Assembly: GCA_963753685.1 (NCBI GenBank)
Contig: CAVWDE010000021.1
Location: 248,001 to 312,000 of the forward strand
Length of the DNA: 64,000 nucleotides
From: DATAOG01 sp963753685
GTDB taxonomy: Bacteria > Pseudomonadota > Alphaproteobacteria > Geminicoccales > Geminicoccaceae
Direction of reading: 5' to 3'
Shown here: positions 16,954-25,740 of the stretch, piece after piece
Position numbering within the stretch: the first letter of the stretch is position 1
Layout of the letters: each line of letters opens with the position of its first letter
Program-made: the position numbers and the translations under genes
Notes under the pieces: generated by a model
The model's database searches: none
The model's input: only the letters and a program-made list of their open reading frames with translations
What the model was told of the DNA's origin: nothing

Positions 16954-17906
16954 ATGATCGTCATCGGCAAGGAGCAGATCGACCGGGTGCTGAGCTGGCC
17001 GATGCTGGTCGACGCGCTCGACGCCGGGCACCGGCTCGGCCGCGGCCAGACCCGGGATCTGCTGCTGCAGGAGGGCGAAAACATCCTCCTGAACCGGGCC
17101 GCCTGGCAGCCCGGCTACGGCATCGGCCTCAAGACCGTGACCGGTTTTTTCCACAATCCGAGCCGGACGCCGCCCTTGCCCTCGATCCAGGGCCTGTTCG
17201 TGCTGTTCGACCACGAGGACGGCCGCCCGCTCGCGGTGATCGACGGCGCCGCGATCACCGCCTGGAAGACGGCCGCCGATTCGGCACTTGGCTCCCGTTA
17301 CCTCTCCCGCCCCGACGCGCGCCACCTGCTCATGGTCGGCGCGGGCGGCATGGCGGGACCGCTGATCCAGGCCCACCGCTGCGTCCGCCCCGGGATCGAG
17401 CGCCTCACCCTCTGGAACCGGACGCCCGCGCGCGCCGAAGTGCTCGCGGAGCAGCTGCAGGCGGAGGGCCTCGAGGCCGAGGTCGCCACCGACCTCGCGG
17501 CGGCAGTCGGCGCCGCCGACGTCATCAGCGTCGCGACCCGGAGCGAGGCGCCGGTGATCCGGGGCGAATGGCTCCGCCCCGGGGTCCACCTCGATCTGGT
17601 CGGCGCGTTCACGCCCGCCATGCGCGAGGCGGACGATGCCGCGATCCGGCGCGGCCGGCTGTTCGTCGATGCCCGCGAGACCACGCTCGGGCACGTCGGC
17701 GAGCTGATGAGCCCGATCGCGCGCGGCGTGATCGGTGAGCCGACGACGTGGTGGCCGACCTCTACGATCTCGCCGCCGGCTTCGCCTGCCAGCGCACAGC
17801 CGCCGACATCACGATCTACAAGAACGGCGGCGGCGCGCATCTCGACCTGATGACCGCCGTGACGATCTACCGGGGCGTGGGCGCCGAGAGCGGCCTTGGC
17901 GGCTGA
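16954..17906 (+). CDS. Ornithine cyclodeaminase/mu-crystallin family protein (apparent frameshift near 17740)
   Basis: An NAD(P)-binding protein of the ornithine cyclodeaminase/mu-crystallin family, which includes cyclodeaminases, ketimine reductases and pyrroline-2-carboxylate reductases. Visible features are 'GIGLKTVTGFFHNPSR' near residue 50, 'AAITAWKTAADSALGSRYL' near 95-110, the Rossmann 'LLMVGAGGMAGPLIQAH' near 125, and 'RLFVDARETTLGHVGEL' near 230. After 'IARGVIGE' the frame is lost; 'DDVVADLYDLAAGFACQRT' and 'ADITIYKNGGGAHLDL' continue in another frame to 17906, consistent with one missing base near 17737-17741. Repaired length is 317 residues. It starts 17 bases after choV, so it is probably in the same operon. 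Confidence 0.82.
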
Positions 17907-18682
17907 GCGGCCCACCGAGGATGCGGCCTGGTCCGCGCTGACCGCGGAGCTGGATCTCTGGGCGGAGGCGGGCAGGGCGGCTGCCCTCTGGTGGCGGGAC
18001 GACGATGCCGCCGCGGTCACGCCGGCACTCGAACGGCTGCTCGACCTCAGCGCCGAACTCCGGTGTACCGCTGGCGCTCGCCGTCATCCCGGCTCGGATG
18101 GCGCCGAACCTTCCGGTACGTCTCGCCGGCGCCGCGGGCATCTTTGTGCTCCAGCACGGCTGGCAGCACGTCAATCACGCCGGCCCGGGCGAGGGCGGCT
18201 GGGAGCTCGGCGATCATCGCCCGCTCGCGGTGGTGCGCACGGACCTCGAGTCGGGGCACCGGCGCCTCGCCGATGCCTTCGGCGCGCAGTTCCTCCCGGT
18301 CCTGGTGCCGCCCTGGAACCGGATCTCGGAGAGCGTCGTCCAATCCCTGCCCACGCTCGGCTTCACCGGCCTCTCGACCTTCCGCGCACGTGAGCACAAG
18401 GCCGCAGCACCCGGCCTCGTGCAGGTCAATGCCCACTGCGACCCGATCAAATGGAAGCAGGGCGGACGGTTCGCCGGCACCGCCCGGGCGCTCGACGATC
18501 TGACCTCGCACCTGCGCGCGCGGCGCACAGGAACCGCCGACCCGGCCGAGCCGACCGGTCTCGTGACCCATCATCTGGCCCTGGACCCGCCGGCCTTCGA
18601 CTTCGTTACGGAACTTTTGCGCCGGACCAGGGCCCACCCGGCAGCACTCTGGCTGAATGCCCCGGATGCCTTCCGGCCATGA
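17896..18682 (+). CDS. Polysaccharide deacetylase-family protein (apparent frameshift near 18060)
   Basis: A carbohydrate esterase 4-like protein. The N-terminal segment has 'AALWWRDDDAAAVTPALERL', where the Asp triplet is the metal-site motif. The continuation 'GVPLALAVIPARM', 'IFVLQHGWQHVNHAG' (the metal-binding His pair) and 'FLPVLVPPWNRIS' lies one frame over. Removing one C from the CC at 18060-18061 joins them into about 261 residues. No signal peptide is seen. The start is uncertain: TTG 17896 overlaps the end of the upstream cyclodeaminase-like gene. The stop overlaps the next gene as ATGA. Confidence 0.8.
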
Positions 18683-19533
18683 CCGAGCTGCGCCTCGCCG
18701 GGCCTGATGATCGCGACGCGGTCGCGACCTTCCTGCACGAGCGGATGAGCAGCCGGATCAGCCTGGAGCGCTGGCGCCGCCTGTTCGATTACCCCTGGCT
18801 CGAGGACAGGCCCGACTGCGGCGTGATCGTCACCGAGAACGGCGCGCTCGCCGGCTATCTCGGCGTGATCCATGCCCGGCGTGAGATCGGCGGACGGACC
18901 GTGCGGAGTGCCAATCTCAGCTCCTGGTACATCGCACGCTCGCTGCGCGGGCAGGGGGTGGGGCAGGCCATGCTCGAGCTCGCGACCCGCGACCCTTGCG
19001 TCACCTGCACCACCTTCAGCAGCAATCCGCCGGCCCTTCGCCTGATGGCCAAGGCCGGGCTCGGTCTGCTCGATGAGCGCCGCTTCCTCTGGCGGCGGAC
19101 CGGCGAGGCGACCGGGATCGAGGTGCTGACCGGCCTTCCCGCGGTCCTGCCCGAGGTCAGGGACGACGAACGGCGGATCCTCGAGGATCATCGCAACCTG
19201 CCGGTCCAGCCGCATCTGCTGCGCACGCCCGAGGGCGACTGCCTGGTGATCTTCTCGCTCAAGCAGAAGGGTGCCGACATCGCCTATCACGAGGTGCTGC
19301 ATCTCGGCTGCCCGGCGCGGCTCGCCCGCCATGCGCAAGCCTTCGCGAACGCAATTCTGACGCCCGATGCCAGCGTGCTTGCGATCGATCAGCGCTTCCT
19401 GGACGGCTTCGAGATCACCGCCGAGTCCGAGCCGATCAGCGTGCCGCGCTACTTCCGCTCGCCGGATCTGGCGGCGCGCGAGGTCGATTTTCTCTACTCC
19501 GAGATCCCGCTCCTCGACCTCAAGCTGTACTAG
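18679..19533 (+). CDS. GNAT family N-acetyltransferase
   Basis: A 284-residue protein with an N-terminal GNAT domain. The acetyl-CoA loop is 'YIARSLRGQGVGQAMLELA' near residue 85-100; the flanking strands 'GVIVTENGALAGYLGVIHAR' and 'NLSSWYIARS' also fit. The C-terminal 120 residues are unassigned. ATGA overlap with the deacetylase gene shows translational coupling. Together with that gene it suggests modification of a glycan or amino sugar, but the substrate is unknown. Its 3' end overlaps the convergent MFS gene by 14 bases. Confidence 0.82.
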   Translation: MTELRLAGPDDRDAVATFLHERMSSRISLERWRRLFDYPWLEDRPDCGVIVTENGALAGYLGVIHARREIGGRTVRSANLSSWYIARSLRGQGVGQAMLELATRDPCVTCTTFSSNPPALRLMAKAGLGLLDERRFLWRRTGEATGIEVLTGLPAVLPEVRDDERRILEDHRNLPVQPHLLRTPEGDCLVIFSLKQKGADIAYHEVLHLGCPARLARHAQAFANAILTPDASVLAIDQRFLDGFEITAESEPISVPRYFRSPDLAAREVDFLYSEIPLLDLKLY

Positions 19534-20800
19534 CCGGCGCGGGCGACGGTCGCTCGGCCGCGGCCGCTCCGGCTTCGGCGGCGTCCGCGTAGAGCGCGCT
19601 CGCGGCGGGCGTGGCGCGCGGCGGCAAAGCCACATACGTGCCCTGCTCGGCGACCGGCAGGGCCTGGCGCTGGGTCATGCGCCAGACCGCGAACAGGCCG
19701 ATCGCGGCGTGGATCGCGGCCAGCCACCAGAAGAACCCGGCCGGCCCGATCCAGGTCATGACGGCGCCGGCGCTGACCGGGCCGAGCGAGGCGCCGACGC
19801 CGCCGACCAGCATCAGCGTGCCGCTCGCCTGGACCATCTGCTCCGGCTTCAGGAAGTCGTTGGTGTGCGCGATGCAGAGCGAATACATCGGCAAAGCGAG
19901 GCCGCCGTAGAGCGCCACGACCCCGAGCAGGAGGGCCCCCGAGCGCCCGAGCAGGACCGGCGCGGCCAGCGCGAGGAGGGCCGCCGCGAAGGTGACCGTG
20001 GTCAGCACCAGCCGGCGATCGAGGCCGTCGGACAGCCGGCCGATCGGCCACTGCAGCACGACCCCGCCCAGAAGCCAGAGGCCCATCAGCAGCGAGATCT
20101 CGGGCACCGACAGCCCGGCCGCGTGGCCATAGACGGCGCCCATGCCGAAGAACGCGCCGTGCGCCATCACGGTCCCGAACATGCCGACCACGCCGAGCGG
20201 CGAGGCCCGGTACAGCGCGCGCGGGCTGACCTTCGCGAGTGCCGCGAACGGCGGTCCGGGCCGTGCCGAGAGCAGCATCGGGATGACCGCCAGCGAGACC
20301 AGGATCGAGACCAGGATGAACAGCTTGGTGCCGGCTGGATCGGCGACGTTGAGCAGGCCCTGGCCCAGCCCCATGCCGCCCAGGCTCACCACCATGTAGA
20401 CCGACAGCAGCTGGCCGCGGGTCTGGTTGCTCGCCTGGTTGTTCAGCCAGCTCTCGGCGACCACGTAGAGGCCGGCGTAGCAAAAGCCGGTGATCAGACG
20501 CATCAGGCCCCAGGGGACGGGCAGGACCAGCAGGGCATGGACCAGGATCACGGTCGAGGCGAGCGAGGCGAGCGCGCCGAACACCCGGATGTGACCGACC
20601 CTTGCCACCAGCTTCGGGGTCAGCGTCGAGCCGGCGAGAAAGCCTATGTAGTAGCCCGACATGAGCAGTCCGATGACCGGGGTCGGGAAGCCTTCGAGGG
20701 ACGCGCGCACGCCGAGCAGCGAGCCCTGCAGGCCGTTGCCGATCATCAGCAGCGCCATCCCGAGCAGCAGCGCCCAGACGCTCGCGACCGCAGCCACCAT
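19520..20800 (-). CDS. MFS transporter (YfcJ/UMF-like sugar or drug transporter)
   Basis: A 426-residue major facilitator superfamily protein with 12 predicted membrane helices. It begins with 'VWALLLGMALLMIGNGLQGS', has the cytoplasmic loop 'LVARVGHIRVFG' near residue 65 and 'AESWLNNQASNQTRGQLLS' near 125, a stretch seen in YcaD-type transporters. The second half has 'WPIGRLSDGLDRRLVL' near 250, the equivalent of the A-motif. Substrate is unknown. The ATG at 20800 gives the normal N-terminus; longer upstream frame is spurious. It is convergent with the GNAT gene and divergent from hpnC. Confidence 0.87.
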   Translation of the reverse strand: MVAAVASVWALLLGMALLMIGNGLQGSLLGVRASLEGFPTPVIGLLMSGYYIGFLAGSTLTPKLVARVGHIRVFGALASLASTVILVHALLVLPVPWGLMRLITGFCYAGLYVVAESWLNNQASNQTRGQLLSVYMVVSLGGMGLGQGLLNVADPAGTKLFILVSILVSLAVIPMLLSARPGPPFAALAKVSPRALYRASPLGVVGMFGTVMAHGAFFGMGAVYGHAAGLSVPEISLLMGLWLLGGVVLQWPIGRLSDGLDRRLVLTTVTFAAALLALAAPVLLGRSGALLLGVVALYGGLALPMYSLCIAHTNDFLKPEQMVQASGTLMLVGGVGASLGPVSAGAVMTWIGPAGFFWWLAAIHAAIGLFAVWRMTQRQALPVAEQGTYVALPPRATPAASALYADAAEAGAAAAERPSPAPASTA

Positions 20801-20950
20801 CGTCGACCGATCCGATCCAGGGGAAGCAGCGCTTCCTACGCCCCTTGCCGGACTGCGGCAACGGCAGCGTGCGTGGATCGGCGCCCCTGCGGCTTGAGGT
20901 AGCGCCCCGCTGTGGATTTCGGTAGGTTGCGGCGACATAGGCTGTTGGTC

Positions 20951-21862
20951 ATGGCAAGCAGAGCGCGTGACGCGGCCCCGGCCGCCTTGGAGACGCCATC
21001 CGGCAAGGGCGCCCGGGACGAGAACTTCCCGGTCGGCTCGTGGCTGCTGCCGGCGGCGTTGCGGCCGCACGTGCAGGCGTTCTACGCCTTCGTGCGCGCG
21101 GCCGACGACATCGCCGACAATCCGAACCTCGCGCCCGCCGACAAGATCGCGCGCCTGCAGCAGTTCGCGCACGCCCTGACCGGCAGCGACCGGGAGGCGG
21201 CGGCCTTGCCGAAGGCGGTAGCACTCCGGGCGAGCCTCGCGGCGACCGGCGTCAGCGCGCAGCATGCGCTCGACCTGCTCGCGGCATTCACCCAGGACGC
21301 GACCAAGCTCCGCTACCGGGACTGGCCGGATCTGCTCGGCTACTGTGCGCTCTCAGCCAGCCCGGTCGGCCGCCAGCTGCTCGATCTGCACGGCGAGCAG
21401 ACGGCGCTCTATGCCTTCTCCGACCCGCTGTGCGATGCCCTCCAGGTGCTCAACCACCTCCAGGACTGCCAGGGCGACTACCAGAGCCTCGACCGGGTCT
21501 ATCTGCCGCTCGACCGCTTCGCGGCCGCCGGGATCGGGGTCGAGGAGCTGGCCCGGCCGAGCGCCGGCCCGGCGCTGCGCCGGGTGCTGGACGACACGCT
21601 GGCCGGGGTCGATCAGCTGCTCCTCAGGGCCGAGGATCTGCCGCGCGCGCTCGCGAGCCGGCGCCTGGCGGCCGAATCGGCGGTCATCCTCGCGATCGCC
21701 CGGCGCCTCGCGGCCCGCCTGCGCAGGCGCGATCCGCTCGCCGAGCGGGTCGAGCTCGGCCGCCTGACATTCCTTTGCTGCGCGCTCGAGGGCGTTGGCC
21801 GGCTGCCATGGCAGCGCCGCCGCCGGCCGGTCGCCCCGGCTGCCCGCCCGGTGCCGCGATGA
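20951..21862 (+). CDS. hpnC: Squalene biosynthesis protein HpnC
   Basis: A 303-residue protein of the HpnC branch of the squalene/phytoene synthase family. HpnC converts hydroxysqualene diphosphate-pathway intermediates (presqualene diphosphate to hydroxysqualene) in the bacterial three-enzyme route. Features: 'GARDENFPVGSWLLP' at the N-terminus, the Asp-rich motif 'RAADDIADNP' near residue 55, and 'LNHLQDCQGDY' near 175 for the second Asp motif. The C-terminus is Arg/Pro-rich. The gene begins a tight cluster: its stop overlaps hpnD by ATGA. Confidence 0.92.
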   Translation: MASRARDAAPAALETPSGKGARDENFPVGSWLLPAALRPHVQAFYAFVRAADDIADNPNLAPADKIARLQQFAHALTGSDREAAALPKAVALRASLAATGVSAQHALDLLAAFTQDATKLRYRDWPDLLGYCALSASPVGRQLLDLHGEQTALYAFSDPLCDALQVLNHLQDCQGDYQSLDRVYLPLDRFAAAGIGVEELARPSAGPALRRVLDDTLAGVDQLLLRAEDLPRALASRRLAAESAVILAIARRLAARLRRRDPLAERVELGRLTFLCCALEGVGRLPWQRRRRPVAPAARPVPR

Positions 21863-22740
21863 CCAGCCGCCCCGGCAACGGCGCCGCGCCCGATGGCCTT
21901 GACCTCGCCTCGGCCCAGGCGCACGTCCGCACCGTGGTCACGGCCTCCGGCACGTCGTTCTATTGGAGCATGCGTCTTCTGCCGCGCGTCAAGCGCGACG
22001 CCATGTACGCCATCTACGCCTTCTGCCGGGAGGTCGACGACATCGCCGACGGCGAGGCGCCGGCCGCCGCCAAGCTGGCAGGGCTCGCCGCCTGGCGGGC
22101 CGAGATCGAGGCGCTGTTCGCGGGCCGGGCGAGCTGGCCGACCACGCTGGCGCTCGTCCGGCCGGTCGCCCGCTTCGATCTGCCCAAGGCCGAGTTCGAC
22201 GCCATGATCGACGGCATGGAGATGGATGCCGGCGAGCGCATGCGCGGCCCGACGCTCGCCGAGCTGGAGCGCTATTGCCGCTGCGTCGCGGGCGCGGTCG
22301 GGCTGTTGTCGCTGCGCGTGTTCGGCGCCCGCGGCGCGGCGCCCGAGCAGGGTGCGCTGGCGCTCGGCGAGGCCCTCCAGCTGACCAACATCCTGCGCGA
22401 CCTCGCCGAGGACACCGGCCGCGGCCGGCTCTACCTGCCGCAGGAGCTGCTCGAGCAGCAGGGCATCGCCACGCGCGATCCGGACCACGTGCTCGGCCAC
22501 CCGGCGCTGCCGGCGGTCTGCGGCGCGCTCGCCGACCGGGCGAGGCGGCGGTTCGAGGACGCCGACCGGCTGTTCGCGGACACCGATCGCCGCCGGATGC
22601 GGCCGGCGCTGGTGATGATGCAGGTCTATTGGCGCACGCTCGAGCGGCTGGTCGCGCGCGGCTGGCAGCGGCTCGACCAGCCGGTGCGCCTGGCCAAGCC
22701 CGAGCGCCTGTGGCTGGCCGTGCGCTACGGCCTGCTCTGA
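21859..22740 (+). CDS. hpnD: Presqualene diphosphate synthase HpnD
   Basis: A 293-residue squalene/phytoene synthase-fold enzyme that condenses two farnesyl diphosphates to presqualene diphosphate. Both substrate-binding Asp motifs are visible: 'FCREVDDIADGE' near residue 55 and 'LTNILRDLAEDTGRGR' near 175. 'SFYWSMRLLPRVKRDAMYAI' at the N-terminus is typical of HpnD. It overlaps hpnC by four bases and is followed five bases later by hpnE. Confidence 0.93.
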   Translation: MTSRPGNGAAPDGLDLASAQAHVRTVVTASGTSFYWSMRLLPRVKRDAMYAIYAFCREVDDIADGEAPAAAKLAGLAAWRAEIEALFAGRASWPTTLALVRPVARFDLPKAEFDAMIDGMEMDAGERMRGPTLAELERYCRCVAGAVGLLSLRVFGARGAAPEQGALALGEALQLTNILRDLAEDTGRGRLYLPQELLEQQGIATRDPDHVLGHPALPAVCGALADRARRRFEDADRLFADTDRRRMRPALVMMQVYWRTLERLVARGWQRLDQPVRLAKPERLWLAVRYGLL

Positions 22741-22745
22741 CCGGA

Positions 22746-24020
22746 ATGGCGGTGGTCCACGTGGTCGGGGCGGGGCTCGCCGGCCTCGCCGCGGCGATCC
22801 GGCTGCTCGAGCTCGGCCGCCCGGTGGTGCTGTACGAAGCCGCCCAGCAGGCGGGCGGGCGCTGCCGCTCCTATCCCGACCGCACCCTCGGCCGGGTGAT
22901 CGACAACGGTAATCATCTGCTTCTGAGCGGCAACCTTTGCACGCTCCGCTACCTCGAGGCGATCGGCGCCGCGGACGCCCTGAGCGGCCCGCCCGAGCCC
23001 TGTTTCCCCTTTTTCGATCTGGTCAGCGGCGAGCGCTGGGTGGTGCGCCCGAACCGGGGTCGGATCCCGCTGTGGCTGCTGCAGCCGGCGCGTCGGATCC
23101 CCGGCACGCGCCTTGGCGACTATCTCGGCGCCTGGCGGCTGGCGCGCGCCGGGCCCGGGCAGACGGTCACCGACTGCCTGGACGCTCACGGCCCGCTCTG
23201 GCGCCGGTTCTGGGACCCGCTCGCGCGGGCAGTGTTGAACACCCCGCCCGAGCAGGGCTCGGCCCGGCTGCTGTGGGCAGCACTGCGCGAAAGCTTCGCC
23301 CGCGGCGGCGCCGCCTGCCGGCCGCTGATCGCGCGCACCAGCCTGACCGCGAGCCTGATCGACCCGGCGCTGCAGCGGCTCGCCGCGGGCGGCGCTGCCG
23401 TCGCCTTCGGGCATCGATTGCGCGCGGTCCTGCGCCAGGATGGTCGCGCCTGCAGCCTCGACTTCGGCCAGCGCCGGGTCGAGCTCGCCGCCGGCGACCA
23501 GGTCGTCCTGGCCTTGCCGCCCGCCCAGACCGGCGCGCTGTTGCCCGAGATTGCGGTGCCCGAGGCGAGCCATGCGATCGTCAACGGTCACTTCCGCCTC
23601 GCGGCGCCGGTCCGCCTGCCGGAAGGCGGCCAGCTGCTCGGCCTGATCGGCGGCACCGCCGAATGGCTGTTCCTGCGCGACGAGCTCGTGAGCCTGACCG
23701 CGAGCGCCGCCGATGCCCTGGCCGACCAGCCGAGCGAGGTGATCGCCGCCCGTTTCTGGGCCGATACCGCCGCGGCCCTGGACCTGCCAGCGACGCCGCA
23801 GCCGCCGGTCCGGATCGTCAAGGAGCGGCGCGCGACCTTCGCCCAGACCCCGGCCGCGGTCGCCAGACGGCCGGGGACCGAGACCGCTCTGGCCAACCTC
23901 TACCTCGCCGGCGACTGGACCGCGACCGGCCTGCCGGCGACCATCGAGAGCGCCGTGCGCTCCGGCCAGCGCGCGGCCCAGCGCGCCGCCGGCGCCTCTG
24001 GTCGAGCCGGCGCGCCATGA
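22746..24020 (+). CDS. hpnE: Hydroxysqualene dehydroxylase HpnE
   Basis: A 424-residue FAD-dependent amine oxidase/desaturase-type protein that reduces hydroxysqualene to squalene. The dinucleotide-binding motif 'VVGAGLAGLAAAIRLLELG' starts at residue 4, and 'AQQAGGRCRSY' follows the ADP-binding loop. 'VIDNGNHLLLSGN' near residue 60 is characteristic of HpnE. The C-terminal FAD motif 'NLYLAGDWTATGLPATIESA' lies near 390. It is translationally coupled to the next gene through an ATGA overlap. Confidence 0.93.
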   Translation: MAVVHVVGAGLAGLAAAIRLLELGRPVVLYEAAQQAGGRCRSYPDRTLGRVIDNGNHLLLSGNLCTLRYLEAIGAADALSGPPEPCFPFFDLVSGERWVVRPNRGRIPLWLLQPARRIPGTRLGDYLGAWRLARAGPGQTVTDCLDAHGPLWRRFWDPLARAVLNTPPEQGSARLLWAALRESFARGGAACRPLIARTSLTASLIDPALQRLAAGGAAVAFGHRLRAVLRQDGRACSLDFGQRRVELAAGDQVVLALPPAQTGALLPEIAVPEASHAIVNGHFRLAAPVRLPEGGQLLGLIGGTAEWLFLRDELVSLTASAADALADQPSEVIAARFWADTAAALDLPATPQPPVRIVKERRATFAQTPAAVARRPGTETALANLYLAGDWTATGLPATIESAVRSGQRAAQRAAGASGRAGAP

Positions 24021-24712
24021 TCCGTCTCGGCATCATCATGGGCCTGCAGGTCGAAGCCGATTGCCTGCGTGACGCGGCCGGCGCCCTGGGACCGCTGACC
24101 TACGTCAGCGGCGGCAGCGCGCTCCGGGCGCGGATCGGCGCCGAGCAGCTGCGGGCCAAGGGCGTCGACGGCCTGGTCAGCTTCGGCCTCGGGATCGGTC
24201 TGGCGCCGGTCCTGCGCCCGGGCGATCTGGTGATCGCCGAGAGCGTCGTGCTGCCGGCCGGGCCGGCGATCGCGACCGACGCGGCCTGGCGCGAGGCCCT
24301 CCTGCGAGGCCTCACGAGCCGGGGCGTGCGGGCGCGCGTGGCCCGGATCGCCGGCAGCGACGAGCCGCTGACCTCGGTCGGCGCCAAGCGCTCGGCGTTC
24401 CAGACCACCTTCGCCGCGGCGCTCGATACCGAGAGCCATGCGGTCGCCGAGGTCGCGGCCGCAGCCGGCCTGCCGCTCCTGGTGGTGCGCGCGGTCGCCG
24501 AGCCGGCCGAGATCATGCGGCCGGCGGTCGCGTTCGCCACGATCACGCCGCTCGGGCGCACGCGGCGTCTGGCGGTGATCGCGCGGGTGGCGCGGCGGCC
24601 GTGGGAGATCGGGCCCGCCTGGCGCTTCTCGAGCGATCGCCGGCTGGCGCTCGAAGCACTCCGCCAGGTCGCCGCGGTCGACCCCGCGCCGTTCGCCTTC
24701 GGCCCGGGCTGA
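24017..24712 (+). CDS. hpnG: Hopanoid-associated nucleoside phosphorylase HpnG
   Basis: A 231-residue PNP/MTAN-fold protein. HpnG removes adenine from adenosylhopane during bacteriohopanetetrol side-chain formation. 'LGIIMGLQVEADCLRDA' at the N-terminus, 'GVDGLVSFGLGIGLAPVLRP' near residue 55, and 'ALDTESHAVAEVAAAAGLPL' near 140 (the ribose-binding Glu region) support the call. It is the last gene of the hpnC-D-E-G run. hpnF (squalene-hopene cyclase) and hpnH (adenosylhopane synthase) are not adjacent and must lie elsewhere if the pathway is complete. Confidence 0.82.
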   Translation: MIRLGIIMGLQVEADCLRDAAGALGPLTYVSGGSALRARIGAEQLRAKGVDGLVSFGLGIGLAPVLRPGDLVIAESVVLPAGPAIATDAAWREALLRGLTSRGVRARVARIAGSDEPLTSVGAKRSAFQTTFAAALDTESHAVAEVAAAAGLPLLVVRAVAEPAEIMRPAVAFATITPLGRTRRLAVIARVARRPWEIGPAWRFSSDRRLALEALRQVAAVDPAPFAFGPG

Positions 24713-24767
24713 GCCGGGGCCTGGCGTCGCGCTTGCCTTCCCGCGGCCGATCGCTAGATCTGATGCT

Positions 24768-25659
24768 GTGAGGGCAGTCGGCAACACGGTCGAGCCCGGG
24801 CCGGCCGGACCGGGCCGCGCGGGCGCCAGCCTCGGGTGGGGCGGCAACCCGCGCTCGCTGCTGCTGGTCGCCGCTCTCGCGCTCGCGAGCCTGCCGGCGC
24901 AGGCGGGCGAAGCCGATCCGGGCGCACCTGTCGGCGCACGGGTGCCGTGGGCGCCATCCGACCTCGGGATGGACCTGACCTTCGCCCCGGATATGCATCA
25001 TTGGCCGCCGAGCACCGTGCTCGAGCGGGCCACGACCCTCGAGGACGAGGGCGCCCGAGCGCTGGCGCAGCCGTCGATCGGGCGCACCGCGCGCCTCGAC
25101 CAGGCGAGCCGGATCGTCGAGCTGGATCGCTTCGGACGCCGCGTCGACAACGAGCTCGGCGCCGCGCTCGCCCCGGTGGCCGAGCTGATCCTCGATCTGC
25201 GTCACAATCACGGCGGCAGCGTGCGCCGCATGCTGGGGGTCGCCGCGCGCTTCACCGGGCCGGTCCCGGACGCGCTCCGGCTGATCGCCGACGATGGCGT
25301 GACCGTGCTCGCGATCCCGGCACCGCAGCAGCCGGTCTGGCAAGGCCGGCTGACGGTCCTGGTCGGCGACGACACGATCAGCAGCGGCGAGGTGCTGGCG
25401 GCCCTGCTCCGGCACTTTGCCCACGCGGCCGTGCTCGGGCGAGCGGACCTGGGGCAAGGACTTCGCGATGCGGGTCGTGATGGTCGACCCGGACTGGCGC
25501 GCGCTGGTACCGGCCGGCCGGCTCGAGGTCCCGGGCGAAGCGCTGCACGGCGGCCTGCTGCCCGACGGGCCGATCCCGCCGGATCTGCTCGCCCGGATCG
25601 CCGACCACCGCCCCGGCCATGCCGAGGCCCGTGGGTCGGACTCCAGCGGGCCAGAATGA
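24768..25659 (+). CDS. S41 family peptidase-like protein (apparent frameshift at 25437-25439)
   Basis: A secreted protein of the C-terminal-processing protease (S41) family. A hydrophobic segment near residues 30-45 ending in 'ASLPAQAGEA' looks like a signal peptide. The family core follows: 'AELILDLRHNHGGSVRRML' near residue 145 and 'VGDDTISSGEVLAALL' near 205, which carries the catalytic Ser. The Lys-containing 'GERTWGKDFAMRV' is one base out of frame; dropping one G from the GGG run restores 296 residues. The GTG start at 24768 is the only in-frame start before the hydrophobic segment. No PDZ domain is visible. Confidence 0.72.
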
Positions 25660-25661
25660 AG

Positions 25662-25692
25662 GACGGGCCGCGCCCCGAGGACGCAGCCCGTC
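25662..25692 (-). terminator. Terminator-like hairpin (distal of a pair)
   Basis: GACGGGC (25662-25668) pairs with GCCCGTC (25686-25692). Read on the minus strand it is followed by CTTCATTC. The arm and loop sequence resembles the hairpin at 26961-26986, so both may belong to one genome-wide terminator type. Confidence 0.4.
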
Positions 25693-25707
25693 GATCCAGG
25701 CAGAAAG

Positions 25708-25729
25708 TCCGGCGTGAGACGACGCCGGA
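25708..25729 (-). terminator. Rho-independent terminator-like hairpin for the SMP-30-like gene
   Basis: TCCGGCGT and ACGCCGGA form a perfect 8-bp stem around the loop GAGACG. On the minus strand the stem is followed by CTTTCTG. It lies about 12 bases past the stop of the SMP-30-like gene at 25741. Confidence 0.6.
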
Positions 25730-25740
25730 GAGTGCGCCGG

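Noticed and set aside
15649..17850. A single open frame suggesting an ABC ATPase fused to an ornithine cyclodeaminase
   Set aside because: The fusion arises only because of the extra C at 16501-16503. The true C-terminus of choV lies in the other frame and ends at 16936, and the cyclodeaminase-like gene has its own start at 16954.
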